NCBI RefSeq assembly: GCF_041595635.1
Contig: NZ_JBFHJW010000017.1
Span: forward strand, 1-64,000
Direction: 5' to 3'
Length of the DNA: 64,000 bases
DNA from: Labilibaculum sp041595635
GTDB taxonomy: Bacteria; Bacteroidota; Bacteroidia; Bacteroidales; Marinifilaceae
The translations under genes were made by a program, and so were the position numbers. Shown here one piece after another: positions 54,374 to 63,786 of the stretch. Every line of letters begins with the position of its first letter. Positions within the stretch are counted from its first letter, which is position 1. The notes beneath the pieces were generated by a model. That model saw only the letters and a program-made list of their open reading frames with translations, ran no database searches and was not told where the DNA came from.

Positions 54374-54724
54374 TTAAATTAACTTATTGGTCGCTGTGTC
54401 GGGAAAAACCAAGCTTGGCTCCCACGATTTAGCTTCTTCGAATTCCATAGATGCATAAGAGATGATAATAATAACATCGCCAACTGCACATTTTCTAGCT
54501 GCAGGACCATTCAAACAGATGATTCCTGAGCCTCTTTCGCCTCGAATCACATAAGTTTCAAGTCGCTCTCCATTGTTTACGTTAACAATTTGAACTTTTT
54601 CATTTTCAATGATATTGGCAGCATTCATCAGATCTTCATCTATGGTTATGCTTCCAACATACTGAAGATCAGCACCAGTTACCGATGCTTTGTGAATTTT
54701 CGATTTACAAACTTCAATGTACAT
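54374..54724 (-). CDS. panD: Aspartate 1-decarboxylase
   Basis: A 116-residue pyruvoyl enzyme that makes beta-alanine for pantothenate and coenzyme A. The self-cleavage site GS lies in LQYVGSITID (Gly24-Ser25). Catalytic Lys 9 is in VCKSKIHKASV and the tail IIISYASMEFEEAK is conserved. Processing gives two chains with an N-terminal pyruvoyl group. It follows panC by 18 bases as one operon, which supplies both halves of pantothenate. Confidence 0.97.
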   Translation of the reverse strand: MYIEVCKSKIHKASVTGADLQYVGSITIDEDLMNAANIIENEKVQIVNVNNGERLETYVIRGERGSGIICLNGPAARKCAVGDVIIIISYASMEFEEAKSWEPSLVFPDTATNKLI

Positions 54725-54742
54725 ATCGTATCTAACTAATAT

Positions 54743-55582
54743 TTAAAAAGTAATGTTGTCAATCAAGCGAATTTTTCCAACTTGAACTGTAATACACCCA
54801 ACCTTATTGTTTAGTTCTTTCCAGTCTTTTATTTCCTCAAGACTTGTGTCGTTAACAATTTCAAAATACTCTACCGAAAGATATGAGTTTTTATTTATTT
54901 CTTTAATAACCCAATCCTTCAATTCGTGTACGCTTAATTCCGCTGCTAAGTTACGAGCTTTAAATAAGGTTTCAGAAATTTTGCAGGCATTTTTTCGTTG
55001 TTCTTCTGATAGTAAAAGATTTCTTGAGCTCATAGCTAAACCATCTTTTTCCCTTATTATTGGGCAGGATACAATGTTTACGTTTAACTTAAGATCCTGA
55101 GTCATCTGCTTAATAACAGCAACTTGCTGAAAATCTTTTTGCCCAAAATAAGCATTGTCTGGATTTACAATATCAAAAAGCTTACTAACCACTTGTGCTA
55201 CACCATTGAAATGACCTGGGCGATTTTTCCCTTCCATAACTCTATCTAATAGGCCAAAATCAAATTTTCGGGTATCAGGCTCAGGGTAAATTTCGCTTAC
55301 CTCTGGAATGAAAATCAGGTCTGGATTGTAATGGGAAAGTTGTTCTAGATCTGCTTCGAGAGTTCTCGGATAGGTTGATAAGTCATTCGGGTTGTTAAAC
55401 TGCGTAGGGTTAACAAAAATGCTTACCACGGTAATGTCATTGTTTTTCACAGATGCTTCGGTCAAAGACAAGTGTCCCTTGTGAAGTGCACCCATTGTAG
55501 GAACAAATCCTATTGTTTTTCCTTCGTCCTTAAACTTGCTGATTTTTGCTTTAATGTCAGCAACAAGTTTTACTGTTTCCAT
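54743..55582 (-). CDS. panC: Pantothenate synthetase
   Basis: A 279-residue enzyme that joins pantoate and beta-alanine using ATP. The start FVPTMGALHKGHLSL (residues 26-40) holds the HxGH motif, then VSIFVNPTQFN and the FDIVNPDNAYFGQKDFQQ region. The KMSKS-like site is MSSRNLLLS near 185. Length and order are normal. It is the first gene of the panC-panD pair, so coenzyme A supply is coordinated. The divergent neighbour is a GT5-like gene at 55777, an arrangement known in Bacteroidota. Confidence 0.97.
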   Translation of the reverse strand: METVKLVADIKAKISKFKDEGKTIGFVPTMGALHKGHLSLTEASVKNNDITVVSIFVNPTQFNNPNDLSTYPRTLEADLEQLSHYNPDLIFIPEVSEIYPEPDTRKFDFGLLDRVMEGKNRPGHFNGVAQVVSKLFDIVNPDNAYFGQKDFQQVAVIKQMTQDLKLNVNIVSCPIIREKDGLAMSSRNLLLSEEQRKNACKISETLFKARNLAAELSVHELKDWVIKEINKNSYLSVEYFEIVNDTSLEEIKDWKELNNKVGCITVQVGKIRLIDNITF

Positions 55583-55776
55583 CTCTTTTTATTGAGTTCT
55601 ATAAAATCTAATTGATTTTTATTTGAGAGTGCAAATAAAATAAATAAATACAAATCTGAGAAATTAAAATTGCATTTAATTGTATTTTAGGTGCTTTATG
55701 CTTTGATTTCGGGTATGTATGTTAATTATTTTTATTAATTTTGCGCAGATAATCTGTATTATATATTAGCGACTAT

Positions 55777-56586
55777 ATGGAAAAGACAAAAGTATTGTTT
55801 GTTTCTCAAGAAATCACACCTTATCTTCCAGAAAACGAAATGTCCGGAATTGGTAGATATCTACCTCAAGGGATCCAAGAAAAAGGAAAAGAAATCAGAA
55901 CTTTCATGCCTCGATACGGCTGTATCAACGAAAGAAGAAATCAATTGCATGAAGTAATCCGTCTTTCGGGAATGAATTTAATAATTGATGATACAGATCA
56001 TCCATTGATTATTAAAGTGGCTTCGATTCAAGCAGCTCGTATGCAAGTTTATTTTATTGATAATGAAGATTATTTTCATAGGAAAGAAGTACTTGTTGAT
56101 AAGGATGGAAATGGTTTTGAGGATAATGACGAAAGAGCCATTTTCTTTGCAAGAGGTGTGCTTGAAACTGTGAAAAAATTGAGATGGGCTCCAGATGTTG
56201 TACATTGCCAGGGTTGGTTTACTGGTTTGGTGCCTTTGTATTTAAAAAAATCTTTTAACGAAGATCCATTATTTATGGATACAAAAGTGATTTTTTCGAT
56301 CTATGATGATGAATTTCCTACTAAATTTAGCGATAAGTTTCAAGAAAAATCAATCATTGACGGAATTGGTAAAGAGGATGTAAGTATTTTGGAAGATGCG
56401 AGTTATGTTTCTCTTCATAAATTAGCGATTGATCAATGTGATGCTATTATCATGGGAAGTCCTAAGGTGAATGAAGAAGTTCTTGCATATGCAAAAGCCT
56501 CTGGGAAAACTTTTATGGAGTATAAAAATAAAGATGAATATATTTCAGCGTATTCTGATCTTTACGATGAATTAGTAGCGAAATAG
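55777..56586 (+). CDS. Glycogen synthase-like protein, N-terminal half only
   Basis: A 269-residue protein equal to the N-terminal Rossmann domain of GT5 glycogen/starch synthases. The start KVLFVSQEITPYLPENEMSG and TFMPRYGCINERRN match the acceptor-side domain, and WAPDVVHCQGWFTGLVPLY matches the DIVHAHDWHT strand. The family's C-terminal domain with the donor-binding residues is missing altogether. A free-standing half is the usual form for the panC neighbour in Bacteroidota, so this is not a recent truncation. A full glycosyltransferase activity is unlikely without a partner. A TAATTTTG -7 element lies at 55736-55743, 34 bases before the start, and a terminator follows. Confidence 0.83.
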   Translation: MEKTKVLFVSQEITPYLPENEMSGIGRYLPQGIQEKGKEIRTFMPRYGCINERRNQLHEVIRLSGMNLIIDDTDHPLIIKVASIQAARMQVYFIDNEDYFHRKEVLVDKDGNGFEDNDERAIFFARGVLETVKKLRWAPDVVHCQGWFTGLVPLYLKKSFNEDPLFMDTKVIFSIYDDEFPTKFSDKFQEKSIIDGIGKEDVSILEDASYVSLHKLAIDQCDAIIMGSPKVNEEVLAYAKASGKTFMEYKNKDEYISAYSDLYDELVAK

Positions 56587-56607
56587 TTACGAACTATAAA
56601 ATATTTT

Positions 56608-56648
56608 AAAGGTGTATGTAAGCTTTTGCTCGCATACACCTTTTTTTG
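56608..56648 (+). terminator. Terminator of the GT5-like gene
   Basis: AAAGGTGTATG pairs with CATACACCTTT around a 15-base loop, followed by T. Confidence 0.88.
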
Positions 56649-56839
56649 TGCCTTTACTTAAAATGAGTTAAGAAGTTTGGAGAGCATTTGAACTTATCGT
56701 ATTTTTATCTTTATTTATGATAATTTAATGAGATGCACTATTGAAAGCTTAAGACTTTTAAAGTGAGGTTAATGTTGTTATTTCTTAAATTGTTTTTTAA
56801 TATGTTTCGCGTGGTACCGAAACTGAAATATTTTTATTT

Positions 56840-58675
56840 ATGTGTGGAATAGTTGGTTACATTGGGGATAAACAAGCTTATCCTATACTTGTTAATGGGC
56901 TGAAAAGATTGGAATATCGAGGGTATGATTCTGCAGGAATTGCACTTCGTACTAATCAAACTCAGGTTTTTAAATGCAAGGGAAAAGTAAAAGATCTGGA
57001 AGATCATGTCAAAGGGAGTGATGTTTCAGGGACAATTGGAATAGGACATACACGTTGGGCTACTCACGGAGAACCAAATGATGCAAATGCACATCCTCAT
57101 CAATCGATGAATGGTAAATTTGTGATCATCCACAACGGAATTATCGAAAACTATTCATTACTAAAGGAAAAGCTTTCCAAAAGGGGCTATTGCTTTCAAA
57201 GCGAAACCGATACAGAAGTGTTAGCGAACCTTATTGAATATATCTATTTAAAAGGTGAGGTTTCAGCCGAAATAGCTGTTCGTTTGGCTTTAACCAAAGT
57301 AGTTGGAGCCTATGGTTTGCTTGTGATTTGCGAAGATGAGCCAGATCAGTTGATTGCAGCCCGAAAAGGTAGTCCTCTTGTTGTGGGAGTCGGCAATGGC
57401 GAATATTTTTTGGCTTCGGACGCAACTCCAATTATTGAGTACACGCAGAGTGTAATTTATCTGAACGACAATGATGTGGCTATTATTAGCCGAGACGAAT
57501 TAGTGTTGAAAACCATTCAGAATGATAAGTTAACTCCGCACATTCAAAAGCTCGATTTAGATATTGAACAAATTGAGAAAGGTGGCTACGATCATTTTAT
57601 GTTAAAAGAGATTTTTGAGCAAACCATCTCAATCCACGATACCATTCGAGGAAGGATTTCTACTAAGCATAAGGAAGTTTTCCTTGGCGGGATTCATGAT
57701 GTAATTCCTCAGTTGGTAAATGCTCGAAGAATATTGATTATCGGATGTGGTACTTCCTGGCATGCAGGAATGGTTGGTGAATACTTATTTGAGGAATTTG
57801 CTCGAATTCCGGTTGAAGTGGAATATGCATCAGAATTTCGATACAGAAATCCGATTATCTTTAAAGACGATATTGTTTTGGCAATTAGTCAGAGTGGCGA
57901 AACTGCAGATACTTTAGCTGCTATTAAATTAGCAAAAGAAGCAGGTGCTACTGTTGTTGGAATTTGTAATGTGGTTGGTTCAAGTATTCCTCGTGAAACA
58001 CATGCGGGAGTTTATACTCACGCAGGTCCAGAAATTGGCGTTGCTTCTACTAAAGCATTTACCGCTCAGGTAACCGTGCTTACTATGATGGCAATGTTGG
58101 TTGGATATCGTAAAGGAACATTGGCCAAAGAGGACTATGAAAATTTAATCGCCGAATTTGCTAATCTTCCAGAGAAAATAAAGAGAATTCTGGATAAGGA
58201 AGAGGATATTAAAAAATTATCGAAGCGTTATGTGGATTCAACCAACGCTCTTTACTTAGGAAGAGGTTTTCTATTTCCTGTTGCACTAGAAGGTGCTCTT
58301 AAGTTAAAAGAGATTTCATACATCCACGCTGAAGGCTATCCTGCTGCTGAAATGAAACACGGTCCCATTGCACTTATTGATGAACAGATGCCGGTTTTTG
58401 TTGTGGCAACCAAGGATAAATCCTACGAGAAAATTGTAAGTAATATTCAGGAGGTTAAAGCCAGAAAAGGACACGTTATTGCGATTGTGACCGAAGGAGA
58501 CAGCGTGATTAGTGAAATGGCTGATCATGTGATTGAAATTCCCGATACTTTGGAGGCTTTAGCGCCCCTATTAACAGTAATTCCTTTCCAGTTGATTTCA
58601 TATTATATTGCTGTATATAGAGGATGTAATGTCGATCAACCAAGAAATCTAGCAAAATCGGTTACGGTAGAGTAA
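56840..58675 (+). CDS. glmS: Glutamine-fructose-6-phosphate aminotransferase
   Basis: A 611-residue enzyme producing glucosamine-6-phosphate for peptidoglycan and lipopolysaccharide. Cys 2 after Met is the glutaminase nucleophile (MCGIVGYIGDKQAY). The glutaminase domain carries RGYDSAGIAL, IGHTRWATHGEP and HNGIIENY. The two SIS sugar-isomerase domains follow, with GCGTSWHAG, SQSGETADT and EGYPAAEMKHGPIALI, and the end LAKSVTVE is conserved. Length is standard. It has no glmS ribozyme in its leader. It is a single gene followed by a terminator. Confidence 0.98.
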   Translation: MCGIVGYIGDKQAYPILVNGLKRLEYRGYDSAGIALRTNQTQVFKCKGKVKDLEDHVKGSDVSGTIGIGHTRWATHGEPNDANAHPHQSMNGKFVIIHNGIIENYSLLKEKLSKRGYCFQSETDTEVLANLIEYIYLKGEVSAEIAVRLALTKVVGAYGLLVICEDEPDQLIAARKGSPLVVGVGNGEYFLASDATPIIEYTQSVIYLNDNDVAIISRDELVLKTIQNDKLTPHIQKLDLDIEQIEKGGYDHFMLKEIFEQTISIHDTIRGRISTKHKEVFLGGIHDVIPQLVNARRILIIGCGTSWHAGMVGEYLFEEFARIPVEVEYASEFRYRNPIIFKDDIVLAISQSGETADTLAAIKLAKEAGATVVGICNVVGSSIPRETHAGVYTHAGPEIGVASTKAFTAQVTVLTMMAMLVGYRKGTLAKEDYENLIAEFANLPEKIKRILDKEEDIKKLSKRYVDSTNALYLGRGFLFPVALEGALKLKEISYIHAEGYPAAEMKHGPIALIDEQMPVFVVATKDKSYEKIVSNIQEVKARKGHVIAIVTEGDSVISEMADHVIEIPDTLEALAPLLTVIPFQLISYYIAVYRGCNVDQPRNLAKSVTVE

Positions 58676-58694
58676 TTTCAATTTTAAAAAATAA

Positions 58695-58733
58695 CAAGAG
58701 CGATGTGGTAGTTTACATCGCTCTTATTTTTTT
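58695..58733 (+). terminator. Rho-independent terminator of glmS
   Basis: AAGAGCGATGT pairs with ACATCGCTCTT around GGTAGTTT, followed by ATTTTTTT. Confidence 0.92.
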
Positions 58734-59219
58734 GTTGGTATATGGTTTTTCGTAGAATTTCTCGTTACCTCCGCTATGAATATTTTCCCACCATGACAAA
58801 TAGAATCAATTACTAGCGAGTGATCTACTGCAAATAACTAGCCTCTAATGTGATATTCTATTGTAAACGTGTAATTTTCATTGGGTATCTTTTAAATTTC
58901 CGGCATAGGTTAAGGCATCTAAGTTAAATGATGTGAGGGTTTGGATACTTGTAACAAACAAGCGAAACGATAAATTCAGCACCTCCTGTAATCAATATAT
59001 TTTTTCTTACGGTCAGATAATTATTTGTGTTTTAGATGGGTAAAAAAGCTAATCGCTGCGGATCTTTTACAGGATGAAATTGTATGGATAAATTTCATAA
59101 TTCTATGCATAAAACAGCAAATTACATGATTAATAATAGATAAAAAATGAGATGTTATTCTTTTTTATATTCGAATGTATTGGTTTATAGTTAATTACTT
59201 TTATTGATGTTGAAATCGA
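58734..59219. other. Intergenic region with no gene seen
   Basis: 486 bases between the glmS terminator and the HU/SPOR promoter. Stop codons are frequent in all frames, and no RNA fold or family similarity was recognised. It may hold remnants of a lost gene, but nothing supports this directly. Confidence 0.5.
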
Positions 59220-59250
59220 TTGGAGTGACATAAATTTTTGATTATATTTG
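59220..59250 (+). promoter_or_regulatory. Promoter of the HU/SPOR gene, possibly leaderless
   Basis: TTG at 59220-59222, 20 bases, then TATATTTG at 59243-59250 match the Bacteroidota promoter well. The ATG at 59257 begins only 6 bases later, so transcription is expected to start at or within 3 bases of the start codon. Confidence 0.65.
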
Positions 59251-59256
59251 TCTATT

Positions 59257-60201
59257 ATGCTTGACGTATCGAAATACATAAAAGAACTTCTATTTGTTCA
59301 TGATTGCGTTATATTGCCTGGTTTTGGTGGTTTTGTTGCCAACTATAAGCCAGCTAATATTGATGAGAATCTGAATGCGATTTGTCCTCCCTCAAAGGCA
59401 ATTGGATTTAACCGTAATTTATCTAAAAATGATGGATTGTTGATTAATAGATTGGCAGAATCGGAAAATTTAAGTTATGCAGAAGCTGAGAAATCAGTTC
59501 AGTTTTTTATTGAGGACATACGTGTTAGAATTCAGAGAGGTGAGAAAGTTACTTTCGAACAGCTAGGATCTTTTCATAATGACAGGAGACATAATCTGTT
59601 ATTTGAACCATCAAAAGAACTAAATTATTTGGTTGATGTGTTTGGTTTAGAGCAGTTTACACTTCCTAAATTGTCTAGTTTAAGTGTCGAGAAAAATCAC
59701 ACGACTAGTATTTACCCTTCAACGGTGCGCTCTTTTTTTACAAGAAAACGTTTGTGGTATGCAGCGGCAGCGATTCCGTTTGTTTTATTAATTGCTTTGC
59801 TTCCTATGAATTCGGAACGATCCCTATTCGGCAATGAGGCTGGCATGGGAATTCTAGAAAGTAAATCTGAAGTATCAGAAAATCAGGTAGAATTAAATCC
59901 GGTTATTTCTCCTCCTGAAGAATTGGTTGCTTTTGAGCCTAAAATTACGGATGAAGTTCAGCTAGATGTGGTGAAGAAAGGAAGATTTTATTTGATTTCG
60001 GGTAGTTTTACTTCTCCCAAAAATGCGGAAATACTACAGCAAGAGTTGATTTCAAAATCTTATCCAGCTGTTATTATTAAAAACAAAAATTTGTATTCTG
60101 TTGCAATCAATCAATTTGAAAAAAGAGCTGCAGCAGATCTCTTTAAAAAGAAAGTAATTGCTGAGAATCCAAAAGCTTTTTGCTGGGTTCTTCAAAAATA
60201 A
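59257..60201 (+). CDS. HU-CCDC81 and SPOR domain protein
   Basis: A 314-residue membrane protein. The N-terminal 110 residues, MLDVSKYIKELLFVHDCVIL then PGFGGFVANY, are the HU-CCDC81-type domain found in Bacteroidota. One membrane helix lies at about residues 165-183 (LWYAAAAIPFVLLIALL). The C-terminal 75 residues, FYLISGSFTSPKNAEILQQE and AVIIKNKNLYSVAIN, form a SPOR domain, which binds denuded peptidoglycan at division sites. The start at ATG 59257 fits the domain start; an upstream TTG at 59248 lies inside the promoter. I infer a role at the septum, with an HU-like cytoplasmic part that may touch DNA or proteins. A shared terminator follows. Confidence 0.9.
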   Translation: MLDVSKYIKELLFVHDCVILPGFGGFVANYKPANIDENLNAICPPSKAIGFNRNLSKNDGLLINRLAESENLSYAEAEKSVQFFIEDIRVRIQRGEKVTFEQLGSFHNDRRHNLLFEPSKELNYLVDVFGLEQFTLPKLSSLSVEKNHTTSIYPSTVRSFFTRKRLWYAAAAIPFVLLIALLPMNSERSLFGNEAGMGILESKSEVSENQVELNPVISPPEELVAFEPKITDEVQLDVVKKGRFYLISGSFTSPKNAEILQQELISKSYPAVIIKNKNLYSVAINQFEKRAAADLFKKKVIAENPKAFCWVLQK

Positions 60202-60211
60202 TGAATAAGCT

Positions 60212-60250
60212 AAAAAAAAAAGCGCTTTCTATTGGAAAGCGCTTTTTTAT
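60212..60250. terminator. Bidirectional terminator between HU/SPOR gene and metG
   Basis: AAAAAAAGCGCTTTC, loop TATT, GGAAAGCGCTTTTTT. It serves both converging genes. Confidence 0.92.
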
Positions 60251-60258
60251 TTTTTCGA

Positions 60259-62289
60259 TTATCTAATTTCTGAACCTACTTTTATTTTTTGATCCGGAGA
60301 TACGAAAGATAATTTGCCATCTGCATCTTCAGCCATTAAAATCATTCCCTGCGATTCAATTCCCTTTAACACTTTAGGTTCAAGATTTACTAGAACACTT
60401 ACTTGCTTTCCAATAATTTCTTCTGCTTTGTAGTGTTCTGCAATTCCTGAAACAATGGTTCTTTGGTCAATACCAGTATCAACAGTTAGTTTTAATAGTT
60501 TTTTTGTTTTTGCCACTTTTTCGGCAGCCGTAATTGTGCCCACTCGAACATCTAGTTTCATGAAGTCATCAAAGTTGATGTTCTCTTTTGCTGGAACTAC
60601 CTGTTTTTGTTCGGCTTGGTTGGCAGCCTTAGTTGCCAAAAGTTTATCGATTTGAGCTTGTATTGTTTCATCTTCTATTTTCTCGAAAAGTAAAGATGCT
60701 TTATTAATTTGGTGACCTGCAGCAATAACAGAGGTTCCAATATTTTCCCATGCAAGTGGTTCAATATTAAGAAATTCGCGAAGCTTCATTGCTGTAAATG
60801 GCAAGAATGGTTCAATCAGGCTGGTAAGATTGGTTGTAATCTGAAGACTGATATTCATGATTGTTTTCACTCTTTCCTCATCTGTTTTTATGAGCTTCCA
60901 AGGTTCTGTATCCGCTAAATATTTATTTCCCAAACGAGCCAAATTCATTGCTTCTTTTAGGGCTTCGCGGAAATGGTAAGTTTCGAGGTTCTTTTCAACC
61001 TGTTCTTTTATAAGTGGAATTTGAGCTAGTGTTTCTTTGTCGAAATCATTCAATTCACCTTTTTCAGGAACAATTCCTTTGTAATATTTATGAGTAAGAA
61101 CTAAAGCACGATTCACAAAATTACCAAGAATGGCTACCAATTCATTGTTATTTCTTGCTTGAAAATCTTTCCAGGTAAAGTCGTTGTCTTTTGTTTCAGG
61201 TGCATTGGCTGTTAGTACATAGCGCAAAACATCCTGTTTGTCAGGAAACTCTTCTAGATATTCATGCAACCAAACGGCCCAATTTCTACTAGTCGAAATT
61301 TTATCACCTTCAAGGTTTAGAAATTCGTTAGCCGGAACGTTCTCTGGTAATGTGAATGAACCCTCTGCTTTTAGCATGGCTGGAAATATAATACAATGGA
61401 AAACAATATTATCTTTTCCAATGAAATGAACCAATTTGGAATCATCAGCTTTCCAGTATTTTTCCCAATCGGGAGTTAATTCTTTGGTTGCTGAGATGTA
61501 TCCAATGGGAGCATCGAACCACACGTAAAGAACTTTTCCTTCGGCGCCTTCGGCAGGAACAGGTACTCCCCAATCTAAATCACGGGTTACTGCTCGTGGA
61601 TGTAAACCATTGTCTAGCCATGATTTACATTGGCCATAAACATTTGATTTCCATTCGGTATGATCTTTAAGAATCCAATTTTTAAGACCTTGTTCGTATT
61701 TATCGAGCGGTAAATACCAGTGCTTGGTTTCTTTTAATTCAGGTTTGTTTCCGGTAATTGACGATTTTGGATTGATTAAGTCAGTTGCATTTAACGAGGT
61801 TCCACAACTTTCGCATTGGTCGCCGTAAGCTCCCTCGCTATTGCAATGAGGACAAGTTCCGGTAATGTATCTGTCTGCAAGAAATTGATTGGCAATAGGA
61901 TCGTAGTATTGCTCGCTGGTTTTAACGATAAATTCACCTTTTTTGTTTAAGGTTTCGAAAAATTCCGAAGCTGTTTCGTGATGTGTTTTTGAACTTGTTC
62001 GGGAATAAACATCGAATGTAATTCCAAATTTCTCAAAGGAATCTTTTATGATATTGTGATATTTATCAACTACATCTTGTGGAGTAATTCCTTCTTTTTT
62101 GGCTTTTATAGTAATAGGAACACCATGTTCGTCGGAACCTCCAATTAGCAGTACATCCTCTCCTTTCATTCTAAGATATCTGGTATAGATATCTGCAGGA
62201 ACATATACGCCAGCTAAATGGCCAATATGAACAGGTCCATTCGCATAAGGTAAGGCCGTAGTTACAAGTGTTCTATTAAATTTCTTCAT
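60259..62289 (-). CDS. metG: Methionyl-tRNA synthetase
   Basis: A 676-residue class I synthetase for tRNA-Met, including the initiator. The start TTALPYANGPVHIGHLAG holds the HIGH motif at about residues 21-24. The zinc knuckle is made of TGTCPHCNSEG and QCESCGTSLN (about 145-168). The KMSKS loop appears as KISTSRNW near 338. The anticodon domain follows. Residues 570-676 form the EMAP-II-like tRNA-binding domain (DDFMKLDVRVGTITAAEKV), which dimerises in many bacteria. Length matches the Bacteroidota enzyme. It is a single gene. Confidence 0.98.
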   Translation of the reverse strand: MKKFNRTLVTTALPYANGPVHIGHLAGVYVPADIYTRYLRMKGEDVLLIGGSDEHGVPITIKAKKEGITPQDVVDKYHNIIKDSFEKFGITFDVYSRTSSKTHHETASEFFETLNKKGEFIVKTSEQYYDPIANQFLADRYITGTCPHCNSEGAYGDQCESCGTSLNATDLINPKSSITGNKPELKETKHWYLPLDKYEQGLKNWILKDHTEWKSNVYGQCKSWLDNGLHPRAVTRDLDWGVPVPAEGAEGKVLYVWFDAPIGYISATKELTPDWEKYWKADDSKLVHFIGKDNIVFHCIIFPAMLKAEGSFTLPENVPANEFLNLEGDKISTSRNWAVWLHEYLEEFPDKQDVLRYVLTANAPETKDNDFTWKDFQARNNNELVAILGNFVNRALVLTHKYYKGIVPEKGELNDFDKETLAQIPLIKEQVEKNLETYHFREALKEAMNLARLGNKYLADTEPWKLIKTDEERVKTIMNISLQITTNLTSLIEPFLPFTAMKLREFLNIEPLAWENIGTSVIAAGHQINKASLLFEKIEDETIQAQIDKLLATKAANQAEQKQVVPAKENINFDDFMKLDVRVGTITAAEKVAKTKKLLKLTVDTGIDQRTIVSGIAEHYKAEEIIGKQVSVLVNLEPKVLKGIESQGMILMAEDADGKLSFVSPDQKIKVGSEIR

Positions 62290-62493
62290 TTGATGATTTT
62301 ATTTTTTCCTAAGGAATTTTCTTTGTTTGTTTTGGGACAAAGGATTCCTAAGTTAATTTTGTTACTAATATTGTTTTATATTCTGACTTTGGTCTGAATT
62401 GTTTGCAAAGATAAGATAGAATTGGCAAAAATGTAGGTATCCATTTGTATTTTATTCTTAATTTGTACTTACTTCAAAAAAAATTAAATAGAT

Positions 62494-63414
62494 ATGTATC
62501 AGCCAGCTGCTTTACAAAAAGGGGACAAAATCGGAATTATTTCACCAGCGGGAAAAATGGATCCCGAAAAGGTGGGAAATGCCGTAAGTAGAATCGAAAA
62601 GGAGGGGTATAAAGTTGTTTTAGGCAATCATGTTTTTGATGTTAAAAACCAATTTGCAGGTACTGATTTAGATCGCTTGCACGATTTTCAGCGCATGTTG
62701 GATGATCCGGAAATTAAGGCAATTCTTTGTGCAAGAGGTGGATATGGAAGTGTGCGAATACTGGAGCATCTTGATTTTGATCTTTTTATTCGCAATCCAA
62801 AGTGGATAGTTGGATATAGCGATATTACAATATTTCATAGTTATTTGAATACCATTTTGGGAGTAGAAAGTTTACATGCTACAATGCCAGTAAATTTTCC
62901 TTCTGATTTAAAAGATAACCAATCGGTTGTTACACTTTTTAATTCCTTGTCGGGAGATTTTGAAAATTACGAAATAGCAACACACAAATTAAATAGGAAT
63001 GGAATCACCGAGGGAGAATTAGTAGGTGGAAATTTGTCGATTATTTATAGTTTACGAGGAACAGTAATGGATTTTGAGACCCATGAAAAAATTCTTTTTA
63101 TTGAAGATGTTGGAGAGGAGTTATATCATTTGGATCGAATGATGCGAAATTTGAAATTAGGGGGAAAATTATCTGAGTTACAAGGATTAATTGTAGGCGG
63201 AATGAGCGATATGAAAGGTGGAAATCCTGATTTTGGGCAAAGTGCCTATGAAATTATTTCTGAATGCATCGAAAATTATTCTTATCCAGTTGTTTTCGAT
63301 TTTCCAGCAGGACACATTACTGAAAATTGGGCTTTGCCTTTGGGGCGATCTCTTAAACTCGACGTGAATGATCGAGCAGTAAAGTTAACCTGGGATAAAA
63401 GACCAAAACAATAA
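62494..63414 (+). CDS. LD-carboxypeptidase (S66 family)
   Basis: A 306-residue serine peptidase of the S66/MccF-LdcA family, which cleaves the L,D bond in recycled murein tetrapeptides in the cytoplasm. The triad is visible: Ser 109 in VGYSDITIFH, Glu 204 in IEDVGEELYHLDRM, and His 274 in AGHITENW. The oxyanion-loop region CARGGYGSVRIL near 77-88 is conserved. No signal peptide is present. It lies 7 bases before the YraN gene, so they form a two-gene operon. Confidence 0.93.
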   Translation: MYQPAALQKGDKIGIISPAGKMDPEKVGNAVSRIEKEGYKVVLGNHVFDVKNQFAGTDLDRLHDFQRMLDDPEIKAILCARGGYGSVRILEHLDFDLFIRNPKWIVGYSDITIFHSYLNTILGVESLHATMPVNFPSDLKDNQSVVTLFNSLSGDFENYEIATHKLNRNGITEGELVGGNLSIIYSLRGTVMDFETHEKILFIEDVGEELYHLDRMMRNLKLGGKLSELQGLIVGGMSDMKGGNPDFGQSAYEIISECIENYSYPVVFDFPAGHITENWALPLGRSLKLDVNDRAVKLTWDKRPKQ

Positions 63415-63420
63415 CCTATT

Positions 63421-63786
63421 ATGGCAGAGCACAATGATTTAGGAAAACTCGGCGAAGATATGGCTGCAAAATATCTACTGAATAAGGGATATAGAATCAT
63501 TGACCGAAATTGGATCTATCAAAAGAAAGAATTGGATATTATCGCTTTGAAAGATAATTTGTTGATTATTGTGGAGGTAAAATCAAGGTCGACTGAATAT
63601 TTTGAACATCCAGCGGATGCAATTAGTCTTTCAAAAATAAAGTTTTTAGTTCGCGCCACACAAGGTTACGTGGATGCAAAGGAGATGACACAAGAAGTAA
63701 GATTCGATGTTATAAGTGTGATAAAACAGAATTCAAAGTTTAAAATTGAACACATCGAAGATGCATTCAGTGCACCCATAGATTAG
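63421..63786 (+). CDS. YraN family nuclease-like protein (UPF0102)
   Basis: A 121-residue protein of the UPF0102 family, which has an endonuclease-like fold. LGEDMAAKYLLNKGYRIIDRN is the conserved start, and the ELDIIALKDNLLIIVEVKSR region (about residues 38-57) has the D-E-K arrangement of PD-(D/E)xK nucleases. The family is near universal and has no settled role. It follows the LD-carboxypeptidase gene by 6 bases and its stop overlaps the partial gene on the opposite strand by four bases. Confidence 0.93.
   Translation: MAEHNDLGKLGEDMAAKYLLNKGYRIIDRNWIYQKKELDIIALKDNLLIIVEVKSRSTEYFEHPADAISLSKIKFLVRATQGYVDAKEMTQEVRFDVISVIKQNSKFKIEHIEDAFSAPID

Noticed and set aside
56687..56839. A glmS ribozyme was looked for in the glmS leader
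   Set aside because: None of the ribozyme core was found; it is known mainly from Firmicutes.
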